From positions 3,395,589 through 3,459,588 of the forward strand of contig NC_039495.1 of the NCBI RefSeq assembly GCF_003590095.1: a stretch of 64,000 bases of DNA, read 5' to 3'. Made by a program: the position numbers and the translations under genes. Below are positions 27,101-37,903 of the stretch, piece by piece. Position 1 is the first letter of the stretch; the number at the start of each line of letters is the position of its first letter. This stretch comes from Trichoplusia ni. Lineage: Eukaryota; Arthropoda; Insecta; Lepidoptera; Noctuidae. Under the pieces are notes generated by a model, which saw nothing but the letters and a program-made list of their open reading frames with translations, was not told the DNA's origin and searched no databases.

Positions 27101-30100
27101 TTCAGAACAATGGGATTGAGACGTATTTTTAGACAACCAAGTTCAATGAAACAAAATTTTACTTCATATTGAAAAAACTTGCTATATACCTAAAATAATA
27201 TCTGTAAACAAAGACACGGCACAGACCTTAAAATCAATTAAAAACGGCACATGAAGCGGCAGACGCGATCGGCACTAACCGCGTTACTCCGCCTGTAGTT
27301 AACGAAAATTCGGTTATTTCGTTAAAAAACTTCGCTACGCTATCGTTAAAAGTTATACAGATAAGCTCCGGGGAGACGCCAGGGTGTGCAGTCTGCAGTT
27401 TTTGTGCTGTCATCTCACTGTACACAGCAAATGGGATGAGAGAGGTACCTAGCTACGTCTGTCTAGGTTTGTGCTGAAAACTACTGAACTAGACGCACGG
27501 AGACCGCGCCGACTGGAAACTTTCAGCTGCGCGTCACAATTTGTGACGGGAAAGCTTTTAAGATAACATCGGAGACCTTTTTATGCAATCGAATAGGCTG
27601 ATATGGAAATCGCGGCCATAAAGTATGATAAGAAAACGACCTTCTGATTTATGGTATTCTTTATTGTCTTTGGAGCTGAATTTCATTTGGTACTCTGCTT
27701 TCATGTTGTGACTATGGCAAGCAGTGTACTGTCTCGTCTACCTATAGCCCCGTCCCTCGGCGTAGCTGGCAAAATTGATTATTGAATCTAGTTACAAACT
27801 AGAGTGTACCGAGCTTTTTACTCGCCGGGGAATATGAGCTAGCACCGGCGTTTTATTTTATACACCCACGTAAATATGTAAACACTAGAGCTTCACGATT
27901 CAAGACATTAATACATAGTCTGCTATAAACACTGTTATAAATAATCCGAGGAATTTATCAGTGATGAACACAAAGGAAAATTCTAGGTACAGAAAGTATG
28001 TATAGTCGTATAGAAAAGAGCAGTATATATTAAGCAGCTAAAATTACGACTGTTGACAAAACGCAGGGGTCATTCAAACGAATTGATCTATAAAAATGAT
28101 TTAAATACTCAGCGCTGTTATTTCTTCCTAAACTAATAATATTTTAAAATTTTACTACAGAGAGGTAAATCATATTAATATTCCAGTATGTTGGCGTACG
28201 ACACATTTTACTACTTTATAATAAAAACGAGCCCTCAACTACAACTATAATAGTTATAACGAAAGCGTGTCATTTACGCGCTTGTGTCGTCATCCGCTCT
28301 GTTTAACTGTCAGCCAATCAAATGCACGCAATTTGTAATTCGGTAATTTTCGGCTCAATCAACGAACGTGATTTCCCATTACGCTGAACCGCGCTCACCG
28401 AAATGTAAGCGGGTCGCATGTTTGTACTTCGTACACTGGTGTAGGTACCCACAAAGCCTCTTAAACATCCTTGTTAGATTTCTCGGGCGTCCCGCTCACA
28501 TACAAATCATTCCTAGAATTGTCTAACTCGTCCTTATCTTAATTTCATGAGCTCGCTTCCTCGGCACGTACCGTGTGTGTGGCTCTCGTCAAATGCACAG
28601 GACCATTCTGTTTCTCTCTCGTGTGGAATCAATTGTGGTCGGTGCCCCCGTCGCGGCAGATTGCCATCTAGCACGCGATCCCGATCACCCGACCCTACGC
28701 ACGCGACGTCGAACAAAAGAAACTTACCAATCGAAAATTATATCATTCCACAGTTTTACCTCTTCATTTTCGATGTTATCGCGTTCTACGCAGCGCCAGA
28801 TTTATTATGTGTCGTTATCGAACATTCCGAGGTTTGGGGGCGCCATATTCTAATACCTCCCGGCGCATGCGATACCATTTCTATGTTGCACCACTTAGCA
28901 CCTAATTTTAACTCAGATGCCCGCTTATGCAACTATTTCTTTTGCATATAATTAACAATTCAAATGCGGTATTTTTTTTCGTGCTCTGCAACACTTTCGA
29001 GCGGCCCTGACGTCCGCCGCCGACGACGACTCGAATGCAAATGAGCATCGATCGCCCGCGTGACGTATAGAGCGCGCACTTCTCACCCCTTTCTTGCGAC
29101 TACCCGCCAACTTGATTTACAATCCCGGATACGAGTTCCCCGTTCGAATCCAACCTATACGGTTAAATTACGAACGTTACTTTTTTCACTATGTCACAGT
29201 GACACTATAATTTAGGGCACCGCCCCTTTACTTTCCAAAGCCTTTGAATATTCATACGACTATAGCAATCAATAACGGCCACAAAGAAAATAGTTTTCGC
29301 GTGCACGCACGCGATATAATGTCGCATAAACAAATAATTTCTTCGTTTTTATTGTTATCCTTGAATTATATTATTGCCACTCGAATTTACACGGCGCCTT
29401 TCCCGCCATCGGTCAGAAGCGATCAAACGGCGACCGATAAATTTTAAACTTCCGTGACTGGACGACGTTAATTGAGCGCGCGTTTTTTAAAAATATCCAT
29501 CAAAAATGCACATCTTAATGGCCCACAATAAAAACTGATATCGTTACATTCTTTATAGTCTACGAGATAAGAAAGGCGAACGAAACTAGATCAATAAAAA
29601 TGTAAGTTTGTAATATTTAGGTGAAGCAGTGGCCTGCGGGCCCGAGCGCACCGCCATGTTGACGACTTTGACGTGTGGCCATACAAGATGGCGCGACCCG
29701 AGTTGCGTCACTTCTCTGTGGAAATAACCTCAGTTTTTTGACAATATTTCGAAGCACGTCGCAGTAATTGCCCGCGAGCCGTTTACAGAATAACAAAATG
29801 TCTGCAACAAGATCAAAGGCATTAATAGACGTGTGTTGAAATTTATCGACGGCCTGTATGTCGAAGGATGAATACATACATACAAATCGCGTCGATTCTT
29901 TCGTCTGCGATGTAATATTATCTGCTATATTTGCGAGGCGTTTTATTAAAAGCGCGTGTATTTTTTATAGTTTTTTGTATTTACGTCCGTCCGTTTACCT
30001 AGCCAGTACATTAAATTACACAGTTCATAAAAGATATCTGCGTGCCTCACATTCTGATTCGCTACGATATGTCAAGCGGTTCTGAACTTACAAAAGAAAA

Positions 30101-33100
30101 ACCGCGAAGCCCGCCGCGAGGCGAGCCTCGGCTTGGAAATAAACTAAATAATCAGCCGACGACGGCGGACGGGACACGCGTCACATTCTAATTAGGTGTG
30201 TTTTGATCGGTACTTATTGACATAACGGGCGTTTTTACAATACTAAACTTAAATTTTGAATATGACTGTGTGGCATATACAATCAATGTCGTATAAATAC
30301 GATATTACCTCATTCGCGAGTACACACGCCTCACGCACGCTGCTGATCACTGAATACATTTATACCATTGCTTGAAAACTTGTCGCACCTCGTTTGTTCG
30401 AATTACAAATGCGACAGATCATGAGATCCGATTTAAAATTGGAACGTTACCGTGATTATTACAAATTCGTGTTGCCGTACTTAGAATTATATTTAAGTAC
30501 CAATTTACCCCAACATTAAGAAAATAATTAATTTCTATACGAGTCACGTATATAGAGTTATTGTCTAACATTATGGACACACGAGATCATAATCTGGAAT
30601 ATATTTTTAAATATTTGTATCACGTTCGCTCAGTCATAAGTCGTTAAGTTCGTGAACGGTTGGTTTCACAAAAAAATATTGTCTATAGAAGGACATAACT
30701 GCGTTTATTGTGTCTTATAGAACGTGAGAATCACCAGAAAGTGACAACGACAAATGAAATTTTCGAAAGTGAAAACAATAAAGTATTTTAGAATAGAAAA
30801 AAGTATTATAATTCTAGTGAAAGTTTAAATAAGGCGTTTCAACTGGCAACATTATTTATGTATTGCTTTTTTTTTACTTCGAGATAGTAATTTATTCTTC
30901 TGGTAACACTTATTTATCTCGGTAGAATGATAGTACGTAACTGTCGGCTATTAATACGAATACAATATAAGTTTAATGGCTCCCACAAGACGTACAAACA
31001 GTGTGACACTGAGATCTTAATTCATTTTAAACTCTCAATAAATAAAATACACTTAACGTTCCAATAAAAAGCCGAAGCGAGTTTTCGAAGAAAAACAATT
31101 GCACCGCAGAGCATTATGCTTTTTATTGTCAAATAATTAGGGATGAACTCGGCGCAACAACAGACCGATCTAAAATAAACGAAATGCAAATACTTGTGCT
31201 GTGAGGAAATTAGCGTACATATTGTCGGTTTCAAAATAAAATTTAAGGACGCAATTAAGTCTTTGTGATCCTTGAAAATTAATACGTCAACTCACAAACG
31301 ATCCGTTTTTGGAGTCGTTAAAATACCGCAAAGCAAATAACATTATCGTTTTTCTTTAAACACTTGACGGATGTGGCCGATTTTTAAGTTGTATCTTAAT
31401 ACAATACGTAGACTGGCACACAATAACACTAGGTATATTTACCTAATGAGATGGCGTCCAATTATTATTATGTTCATAAGATAAAATAAACGAGGGCGCC
31501 GCGCTAACATCGCGCGGATTTAACACCAAAAATTCTTTGAACTCGAAATATACGGTAACAAATATTACCCGCAAGAGATCGCAGTATCCGAACATTATGC
31601 TCGCACTTTAATTCTATAATCATCTCGGCGAACGTCTAAAACTAATTACGCGAGTTAATTAAACTAATTCCAAGCGTACATCACCATCTAAATAGTCTCG
31701 TTTCATTGTGAAGCGGAGACAATATGTTGACAGGATGAATGACCACAGTATGGCGGGCGGGTTTCACGCGTAACTTCACTTGTTTATGAGTGCGCCGGCG
31801 CAGTTTTAGGATTACTGGACTTAGGCGATGAGTGCTCGTTTCCATTCAGCGATTATCTTTTAAGCGCTATGCATCGCTTTATAGTTTAAATGAAGCGCCT
31901 AATTTCAATTGTACCAAATATAACTTGCGTATTTATTACTTGGCAGCAGTTAAAGCTACTAACACGGATGTGTGCCGCCCTGCGCGTGTGTGCGCACGGA
32001 ACAATTTAGCGGCAATTAAAATTGTTCGTGTGCGGATTCGAATGCAAAACGATGGCCATATATTATGCAAAAATACATTTGTTTTCAGGGAATAATTAAC
32101 ATCACTTGCATTATATGTATATTTTCTGGCCTCATTTCATGATCACCAAAAGGCTGAAATAAGTTACGACCTATTCTTATTTAGATGACAATATATTAAC
32201 AGTGTATTTGTTTTGTTTGTAGTTGGGACCAAGGATGGCACGGGCTCGGTGTACGGCCGGCCAGAAGGCGAGGGTGACGATAGGCTCGCGCACGCCATCA
32301 TGAACGAGGCGCATCTCATGAAGACGCCCATCGGACCGCCCAACAACGACGACTCCAGGAGCTGCGAGGACTCCAGCTCGCCCAGGACTCAGTGCCCTTC
32401 ACCGTTCTCCAATAAGGTAGGATATCAGACGCATACTTCTATGTTCTCAGTGACAAATAAAGGGAGTATTTTGTTGTACTTGATTTATTGAAGCAACTGT
32501 TTTGTTGTACTGTCGCATGTATTCATTAAAAATATTATGTAATTTTCTAGGAATCAAGTCAAAATAGAAGACTTAAGAAGTACGAGAACGATGACATTCC
32601 TCAAGAGAAAGTGGCCCGCATATACCAGGAGGAACTTGCCAAAATCATGACGCGAAGAGTGGAGGACATCCGCCGAGAGGGATTCCCTGGGTAAGCTTTA
32701 CAATTCAATCATAATTATAGTCTAAATATTACAAAACGTGTATTTTAACTAAAAATTAAACGAGAACAGCACATCTAAAACTAACGTATAGCATGTTTCC
32801 TCCTTTTTTCAGCGGTGGCATGCCACCACATATGGAGAGACCTCCAGAAGATATCCGCATGGCACTGGAAGCGTACCACAGAGAACTTGCCAAAATCCAG
32901 CCGGCTGGCAACATTCCCAACCTGCACAACTTGCCAGGAATGCCGCCATTCCCCAACCTGCTCGCGTTGCAGCAGCAAGCTATGCAGCAAGCTCAGAACC
33001 AGCAGATGAACGGCTCCGGAGCGGTCCAAGACCTCTCCCTGCCTAAAGATAAAAACGCCAAAATGAATGGAATGACTGATAGTGATAAGGAAAGGGCAAT

Positions 33101-35390
33101 GGATGCCGAAGAGGCTATTAGACACGCGGGAAGCGCATTCTCGCTCGTAAGGCCCAAACTAGAGCCGGGACAGCAATCGACAGGATCGTCCGCGTCCAGT
33201 CCCCTAGGGAACGCGATACTACCGCCAGCAATCACTCCCAATGAGGACTTCAGTAGCTCAGCTGCTGCGAGCCCATTGCAAAGGATGGCGTCGATCACGA
33301 ATAGTCTCATATCCCAGCCGTCAAACCCCCCTCATCACCCGCCGGTGCAGAGGTCCATGAAAGCAGTTCTTCCACCAATCACACAGCAACAATTTGATCT
33401 CTTTAATAACTTGAACACAGAAGATATTGTAAGGAGAGTTAAAGAGGCTCTAAGCCAATATTCGATTAGCCAAAGACTATTCGGTGAATCTGTTCTCGGT
33501 CTATCGCAAGGGTCTGTGAGTGATTTGCTCGCGAGACCGAAGCCGTGGCACATGCTGACGCAGAAGGGCCGCGAGCCATTCATCCGCATGAAGATGTTCC
33601 TCGAGGATGATAATGCTGTGCACAAACTGGTTGCGTCACAATACAAAATTGCACCGGAGAAACTGATGCGAACCGGAAACTACAGCGGAGCACCTCGTAA
33701 GTATCTTATCTTTCTAATAAACCATTCATTTAGTGTTGCCGTCGTTTGAATAGTGGATTAATAGGCTTTTCCTATTTTTGTCTTTACAGCTTGTCCGCCA
33801 AACATGAACAAACCGATGCCGCCAACACAAAAGATGATCTCCGATGCGACTTCCTTGCTGAGCAAAATGCAGCAGGAGCAGTTGCTGGGCCCGGGCCACC
33901 TCGGTCACCTGGGCCAGCCTACGCCGCTACTGCTGACGCCCCCCGGCTTCCCACCACACCACGCCGTCACGCTGCCGCCGCAGCACCATGACAATAACAA
34001 CAAGGAGAGGAAGCCGCCACCACCACCACAGCCGCACCACCAACCCCCAGTCATGCGTAATCTACACCAACATATATCACCGAGCGTTTACGAAATGGCC
34101 GCCCTCACCCAAGATTTAGACACTCAAACCATTACGACCAAAATCAAGGAAGCGCTTCTAGCAAATAATATTGGGCAGAAAATCTTCGGTGAAGCTGTAC
34201 TCGGCCTCTCACAGGGTTCTGTTAGCGAATTGCTTTCGAAACCGAAACCCTGGCACATGCTCAGCATCAAGGGTAGAGAACCATTCATTCGTATGCAGCT
34301 GTGGTTGAGCGATGCCCACAACATTGATCGCCTGCAAGCTCTGAAAAATGAGAGACGAGAAGCGAGCAAGCGCCGACGATCAAGTGGCCCCGGACAGGAT
34401 AACTCCTCAGATACATCATCAAATGATACTTCAGAGTTCTATCACTCCAGCTCGCCAGGCCCCACTGCGGGCGCACCTTGTGCCAAGAAGCAGCGGGTAC
34501 TGTTTTCTGAAGAACAAAAGGAGGCGCTAAGATTAGCATTCGCACTCGATCCTTACCCAAACATGCCAACCATAGAATTTCTTGCCGCGGAGTTGGGTCT
34601 ATCGTCCCGAACCATCACTAACTGGTTCCACAACCACCGCATGCGCCTAAAACAGCAGGCGCCGCACGGTCTGCCGGCCGAGCCTCCCGCCAGGGACCAG
34701 AGCTCCGCGCCTTTCGACCCTGTCCAATTCCGTCTCCTTCTCAACCAGAGACTACTGGAACTACAAAAGGAAAGAATGGGTCTCGCCGGCGTACCTCTGC
34801 CGTACCCGCCGTACTTCGCTGCCAACTCTAATTTGGCTGCACTAATAAGTCGAGGCCTCATACCACCTGAAGACCAGGTAAAGGATCAGTCCGGTGGCCT
34901 TGACTTGTCAATGCCTTTAAAACGAGAGCCTGACGGTGATGACTTTGAAGACGACGACGTCGAGAGCAATCTTGGCTCCGAGGATTCCCTGGACGACGAA
35001 TCTAAGACTGAGCCGAAGGCGGCGTCGACGCCGGCTGGCCGCTCCAGCAGACGGAAGCCCGCGGCGCCGCAGTGGGTCAACCCCGACTGGCAGGATGAGA
35101 AGCCACGCAACCCTGATGAAGTGATAATCAACGGGGTCTGTGTAATGCGGAGCGACGACTTCCGGAGAGAGTCGGAGGAGACCGTGCGAGTGGAGCCCTC
35201 CCCGGTCCCGCGCGAGGGCTCGCCCGCGCCGCGCACGCCCGCCACGCCCGCCACTCCCGCCACGCCCGTCACGCCGCACACGCCGCTCACGCCGCACACG
35301 CCGCACACGCCGCGCCCGCCGCACACGCCTGACGACGTCATTCCCGAGGACAAAATCAAGTCCGAGGCCGACGACGGCTGGGAGTACTAA
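8996..35390 (+). CDS. cut: Homeobox protein cut (CUX family), 3' seven coding exons, 5' partial
   Basis: Cut is a nuclear CUT-homeodomain transcription factor, known from insects as a selector of external sensory organ and other cell fates and as a repressor. Exons are 8996-9177, 17113-17249, 17863-18375, 32223-32416, 32551-32690, 32813-33696 and 33790-35390. All junctions are AG/GT and the phases agree, giving 1216 visible residues and a TAA stop. Order in the visible protein: coiled coil (about 1-61), Pro/Asn/His-rich linker, CUT repeat 1 (about 198-272), CUT repeat 2 (589-658), CUT repeat 3 (792-865), homeodomain (916-973) and an acidic then Thr-Pro-rich tail. The homeodomain helix 3 reads TITNWFHNHRMRLKQQ, with His at position 50 as is typical of the class. 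The N-terminus lies left of the window. Identification is very firm. Confidence 0.96.
13440..13640. promoter_or_regulatory. GC-rich promoter-like island inside the cut intron
   Basis: A compact island in AT-rich sequence. It carries CCAAT on both strands (gaccaat near 13519 and attggcc near 13537), a GC-box-like run of G with ggggcgggg around 13550-13560, two gccgatcg stretches and a full CRE octamer TGACGTCA at 13592-13599. These are classic proximal promoter elements. Whether it drives an alternative cut transcript or works as an enhancer is inference. Confidence 0.35.
15040..15115. repeat. Interspersed repeat fragment of lepidopteran type
   Basis: The text gagaaggaaatctcagaaac followed by tactaaaccgattttaat matches, from memory, a motif found many times in lepidopteran genomes in degenerate mobile elements. 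Only a short piece remains, with no coding capacity. The element class is not determinable from this fragment. Confidence 0.4.
16161..16400 (-). mobile_element. tRNA-derived SINE
   Basis: Read on the - strand, the element starts with a tRNA-like head. An A-box TGGTCTAGTGG lies at 16380-16390 and a B-box GGGTTCGATTCCC at 16335-16347, the spacing expected of an internal Pol III promoter. A tRNA-unrelated body follows, ending in a stretch that reads tttgggatcagataaccgtg-like text and cccagg, then an (ATT)n-like tail at about 16141-16160. This layout is typical of abundant lepidopteran SINEs. Target-site duplications are not clear. It sits antisense in a cut intron. Confidence 0.8.
17113..17249 (+). 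CDS. cut: cut exon: Ser/Arg/Glu-rich linker
   Basis: The exon is bounded by ttgttgcag and gtacgt. It encodes about 45 residues rich in Arg, Glu and Ser, starting MLRALDLGGGERSLERKPEL after the split Ser codon. No folded domain is expected here. Phase fits both neighbours, and GC content is much higher than in the flanking introns. Confidence 0.9.
17376..17425. promoter_or_regulatory. Two CRE octamers in a short cut intron
   Basis: Two identical TGACGTCA palindromes lie at 17376-17383 and 17418-17425, 42 bp apart. Both are preceded by ccatga- or acatga-like text and flanked by ggcccg and cgggcc. The octamer is the consensus for CREB/ATF bZIP dimers. Two full copies in 50 bp are unlikely by chance. 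Function is not shown. Confidence 0.35.
17863..18375 (+). CDS. cut: cut exon: linker and CUT repeat 1
   Basis: The exon starts after ctctcaccgcag and ends before gtactt. The first third is a low-complexity linker with Asn, His and Pro runs. CUT repeat 1 runs from about 18135 to 18360. It contains LFAKYVLGLSQGTVSELLSK and KPWDKLTEKGRDSYRKM, the DNA-contacting core that distinguishes repeat 1 from repeats 2 and 3. The exon is strongly GC-rich. An upstream in-frame GTG at 17832 is intronic and is not a start. Confidence 0.95.
18376..32222 (+). other. cut intron (13.8 kb)
   Basis: The largest intron, with no recognisable exon. It contains AAGATGGC/GCCATCTT motifs at 24911, 25982, 27007 and 29685, and GC-rich islands around 22850-23030, 25490-25690, 27240-27560 and 28260-30180. 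A POU octamer ATGCAAAT lies at 29035-29042, and an inverted repeat at 31993-32034 lies just upstream of the next exon. The rest is AT-rich sequence in which I see nothing specific. Long introns of developmental regulators often carry enhancers, so these islands are candidates only. Confidence 0.7.
28960..29110. promoter_or_regulatory. GC-rich intronic island with POU octamer
   Basis: A block rich in CpG (gacgtccgccgccgacgacg followed by acgactcg) abuts a perfect POU octamer ATGCAAAT at 29035-29042, followed by gagcatcgatcg and further GC-rich sequence. POU factors bind this octamer. The island stands out from the AT-rich intron. A role as a cut enhancer is inference. Confidence 0.3.
32223..32416 (+). 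CDS. cut: cut exon between CUT repeats 1 and 2
   Basis: The exon lies between ttttgtttgtag and gtaggat. It encodes VGTKDGTGSVYGRPEGEGDD and continues through a Ser-rich stretch ending FSNK. It ends at a codon boundary. No known domain is present, but phase continuity with both neighbours and the high GC support it. Read-through into the intron is open for some 25 codons, which is likely incidental. Confidence 0.92.
32551..32690 (+). CDS. cut: cut exon, helical linker
   Basis: This short exon is bounded by aattttctag and gtaagc. It encodes ESSQNRRLKKYENDDIPQEK, then a region with VARIYQEELAKIMTRRVEDI ending FPG. A motif of this kind (RIYQEELAKL-like) is conserved ahead of CUT repeat 2 in Cut/CUX proteins. 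Confidence 0.92.
32813..33696 (+). CDS. cut: cut exon: linker and CUT repeat 2
   Basis: The exon lies between ctccttttttcag and gtaagt. A first section repeats the helical motif (YHRELAKIQPAGNIPNLHNL) and is followed by a Gln-rich and Ser-rich linker. CUT repeat 2 spans about 33411-33620, with LNTEDIVRRVKEAL, LGLSQGSVSDLLARPKPW and KGREPFIRMKMF. The motif LGLSQGSVSDLL is nearly identical to that in repeat 3. Confidence 0.95.
33790..35390 (+). CDS. cut: cut terminal exon: CUT repeat 3, homeodomain and C-terminus
   Basis: The last coding exon, after tctttacag and ending in TAA. CUT repeat 3 spans about 34115-34340 (LDTQTITTKIKEALL, LGLSQGSVSELLSKPKPW). The homeodomain spans 34485-34658, from KKQRVLFSEEQKEAL to NWFHNHRMRLKQQ. 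Next come a conserved stretch with Leu-rich helices, the short motif GGLDLSMPLK (a repression-type motif), a long Asp/Glu-rich segment and a Thr-Pro repeat at about 35232-35331 (TPATPATPATPVTPHTPLTP) before the end at DDGWEY. The tail has many possible proline-directed phosphorylation sites. Confidence 0.96.
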
Positions 35391-37903
35391 GACTTTAGCG
35401 ATGCTCGCTCCGAGTGTGATAAAACGGGTCCCGAACTGTAAGGTGTTGACGTACCATATCACGTCCGAACGATTATTTATTGTGTGATAAGTGGTGTCGA
35501 CCGGGGCGACAGTGAACATGTTACTGAGTAGCTAGTGTTTGTTGTAATTCGATTGTAAGGCCAAAGACTTTGTACATAATACCCTCGTAGCTTGTCGTGA
35601 CACGCCGGACGCGGGCGCGTCCCCACCGGCACGAGAACAACTTGCGATACAAAAATATGCATTTTGCTTTAATTTTTTAATGTAAACTCGTACCCTGATT
35701 AGGTACAAATATCTGAGTATTTTTAAGTTACGGCTTTTAAATTCGATTGTAAATAAATATACCAAATATGTGTCGAATATTGCCCGTGAACCAGACCCTG
35801 TATATAAGTAGGTTAGACATTATTTTGTAAGATAACTCAGTTGCTAATACAATTAGGGATAGGGAAGGTTCATTTAATTGTTAATGAAAATTATAAAGTG
35901 CAATCAGATGTAAATTTAAGCTATGGTTTAATGAGCCCCAGTTGAAAAGTATTATTATGTTTATTAGAACCGGCGAGGTTTAAAATATTATAATCGGGTT
36001 ATATAAGTTTAACATTTAAATTATTATCTAATGTTTATTTTATACTATTCTATGTTTTTCTATTGCATTATTTTATAGAACGCCGCGGGACCGCTCAACT
36101 TTGTGATGTAACTTGTCAGTTTACCATCGTTTAGCTTTCGTAAACTGTCAAGTCTGTTTCCGTACAATAGCTATATTGTTTGTTTCTTTTCATTTTTATA
36201 TATTTTTTAGAAAATGTACAAATCAAGACACAAAATAATACGATTAAGCAAGTAATGTATTGCTTATGGTTTATAGTTTTATTTTATTTTAGCAATAAAT
36301 TTGCTTTTAATCTTATTTTTTTATTTTATTTTTTTCCACCTTTATTTTCCTTTTTTTATTAGGATATAAGTGAAAGAAATGTAAATTTAAAAGGAACCAT
36401 ACTCCTTGCATCACGTTGTACATAATTATTATTCAGTTTAAATGTAAATAACTAAGTAATTGAAATGCCACGTTAGACATAAACTAGGTAAGTAGGAAAA
36501 TAGTTTAACCCAAAAAAACATACTTCGTAAAAGGGTAAAAATCATGAATAATCGAAATTATTGTCATTCTAAAAGTGTATCGAAATTGTAACGAAATTAT
36601 GTCAGATAGATTTAGGCCTTCTGGATTCAATAAAAACGAACAGTTTGGATAAATTTCAATTTTACATGAAAATTATGAATTGTCTTAAAATACATCCATT
36701 TTTAGAAATACCAACATACATATCGATGTTATATATAAACAATAAGTTAGGTAAGTAATAGTGCGTAATAGTCAATATAAACCTTAGGCTGTTTAACAGT
36801 TAAAAGAACAGTTATTTTAACTCTCCGACTCCGTTGTATGAAGTGAAGGACATTTTTTAACTTAATGATTATTGATTTTTAGAGGCATTTCATAGCTTTT
36901 GCTTTAAAAGAATAATATACGTATATTATGAATATTATTGTTATTTCATATAGCTGCTTCTAATACTTTTCAATATGCCTTACCCTGAGCCCGTTTTTAA
37001 TCTGTTGACATCTGACTTAAGAGATCAGGTGAAATACCGTAGATAAATGTTTGCCATGTGACAAAACAAATTATTTTAAAGATTTCATAAGATTTTCATA
37101 ACACACGATGTGAATTTGTTAGGGATATAAATAAAATCACAAAAGTGATCTTTAGTACACTCATAAATTCATTCTTACTTTATAATAGTGAATGAAACTA
37201 CTTCCAACGATTTGACCGAGAAAAGTTGATTTTGAGGGTGCTCAAAACATTCGTTCATTGGACCTATAAGTCTGTTAAAAATATTAGAAGCAACTATTTA
37301 TATATGATACGCCATCTTGTATTTATTGTTACGTTGAGTGTTGCCAGTTTAGTATGTACATAGAAACCCGGTAGTGAATAGATTATTATTATACGTTATA
37401 TCCATTATAATAATGAATAGTATTAAAAATTATAGCGATAATTATTATTGTTCATATCATAATATTAATTAATAATGATGCTGAAAACCATTGTCTTCTT
37501 TCCGAACAATTTCTAAAGTTATTAAAATTAAAAATAAAGAAATTGCTAATCATATTTTGTTTTATTTTAGTATGTGTTAGTAATTAGATGGACAACCAGG
37601 AAACTAAGCCTACGATAACCAAGGACTACAGTTACGATCAAACTGTTTTGTATAGTCTACAACACTTCATAAGATTACAAACCACGTGTGAAAACAAAAA
37701 TGGTAATAAAGAAAAAAAAAGCAAGCTGATTTTGATCGTCTACTAAAGGCTTGTACGTTACAGGTTCAATTCCCAACTGGCCAAATAATTTATAGGGGAA
37801 TAATTAACGAATCCCTTCAAATAACTATTAATATTAAAGTAATAAAATTAAATTTAAATATTTAATAACAAGAAAACCAAAACATTACATTAGACTAAAT
37901 GGT
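35391..37903. other. cut 3' UTR and convergent intergenic region
   Basis: AT-rich sequence after the cut stop. AATAAA signals on the + strand at 35752-35757, 36294-36299 and 36629-36634 could give 3' UTRs of about 0.4, 0.9 or 1.3 kb; which one is used cannot be told. The interval from about 36180 to 36360 is a long T-rich tract. From there to the Hsp70 stop I see no gene. A degenerate SINE-like B-box (ggttcaattcc, about 37763-37773) and one GCCATCTT motif (37311-37318) are present. The cut and Hsp70 genes converge here. Confidence 0.6.

Noticed and set aside
28547..28951. 134-codon open frame with ATG in a cut intron
   Set aside because: No recognisable domain and irregular codon use; more likely chance in a GC-richer stretch. 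Mentioned under the GC-rich island finding.
34886..35519. Long - strand frames opposite the Cut C-terminus
   Set aside because: Mirror of the Thr-Pro and acidic coding repeats; gives only Gly/Val/Arg repeats.
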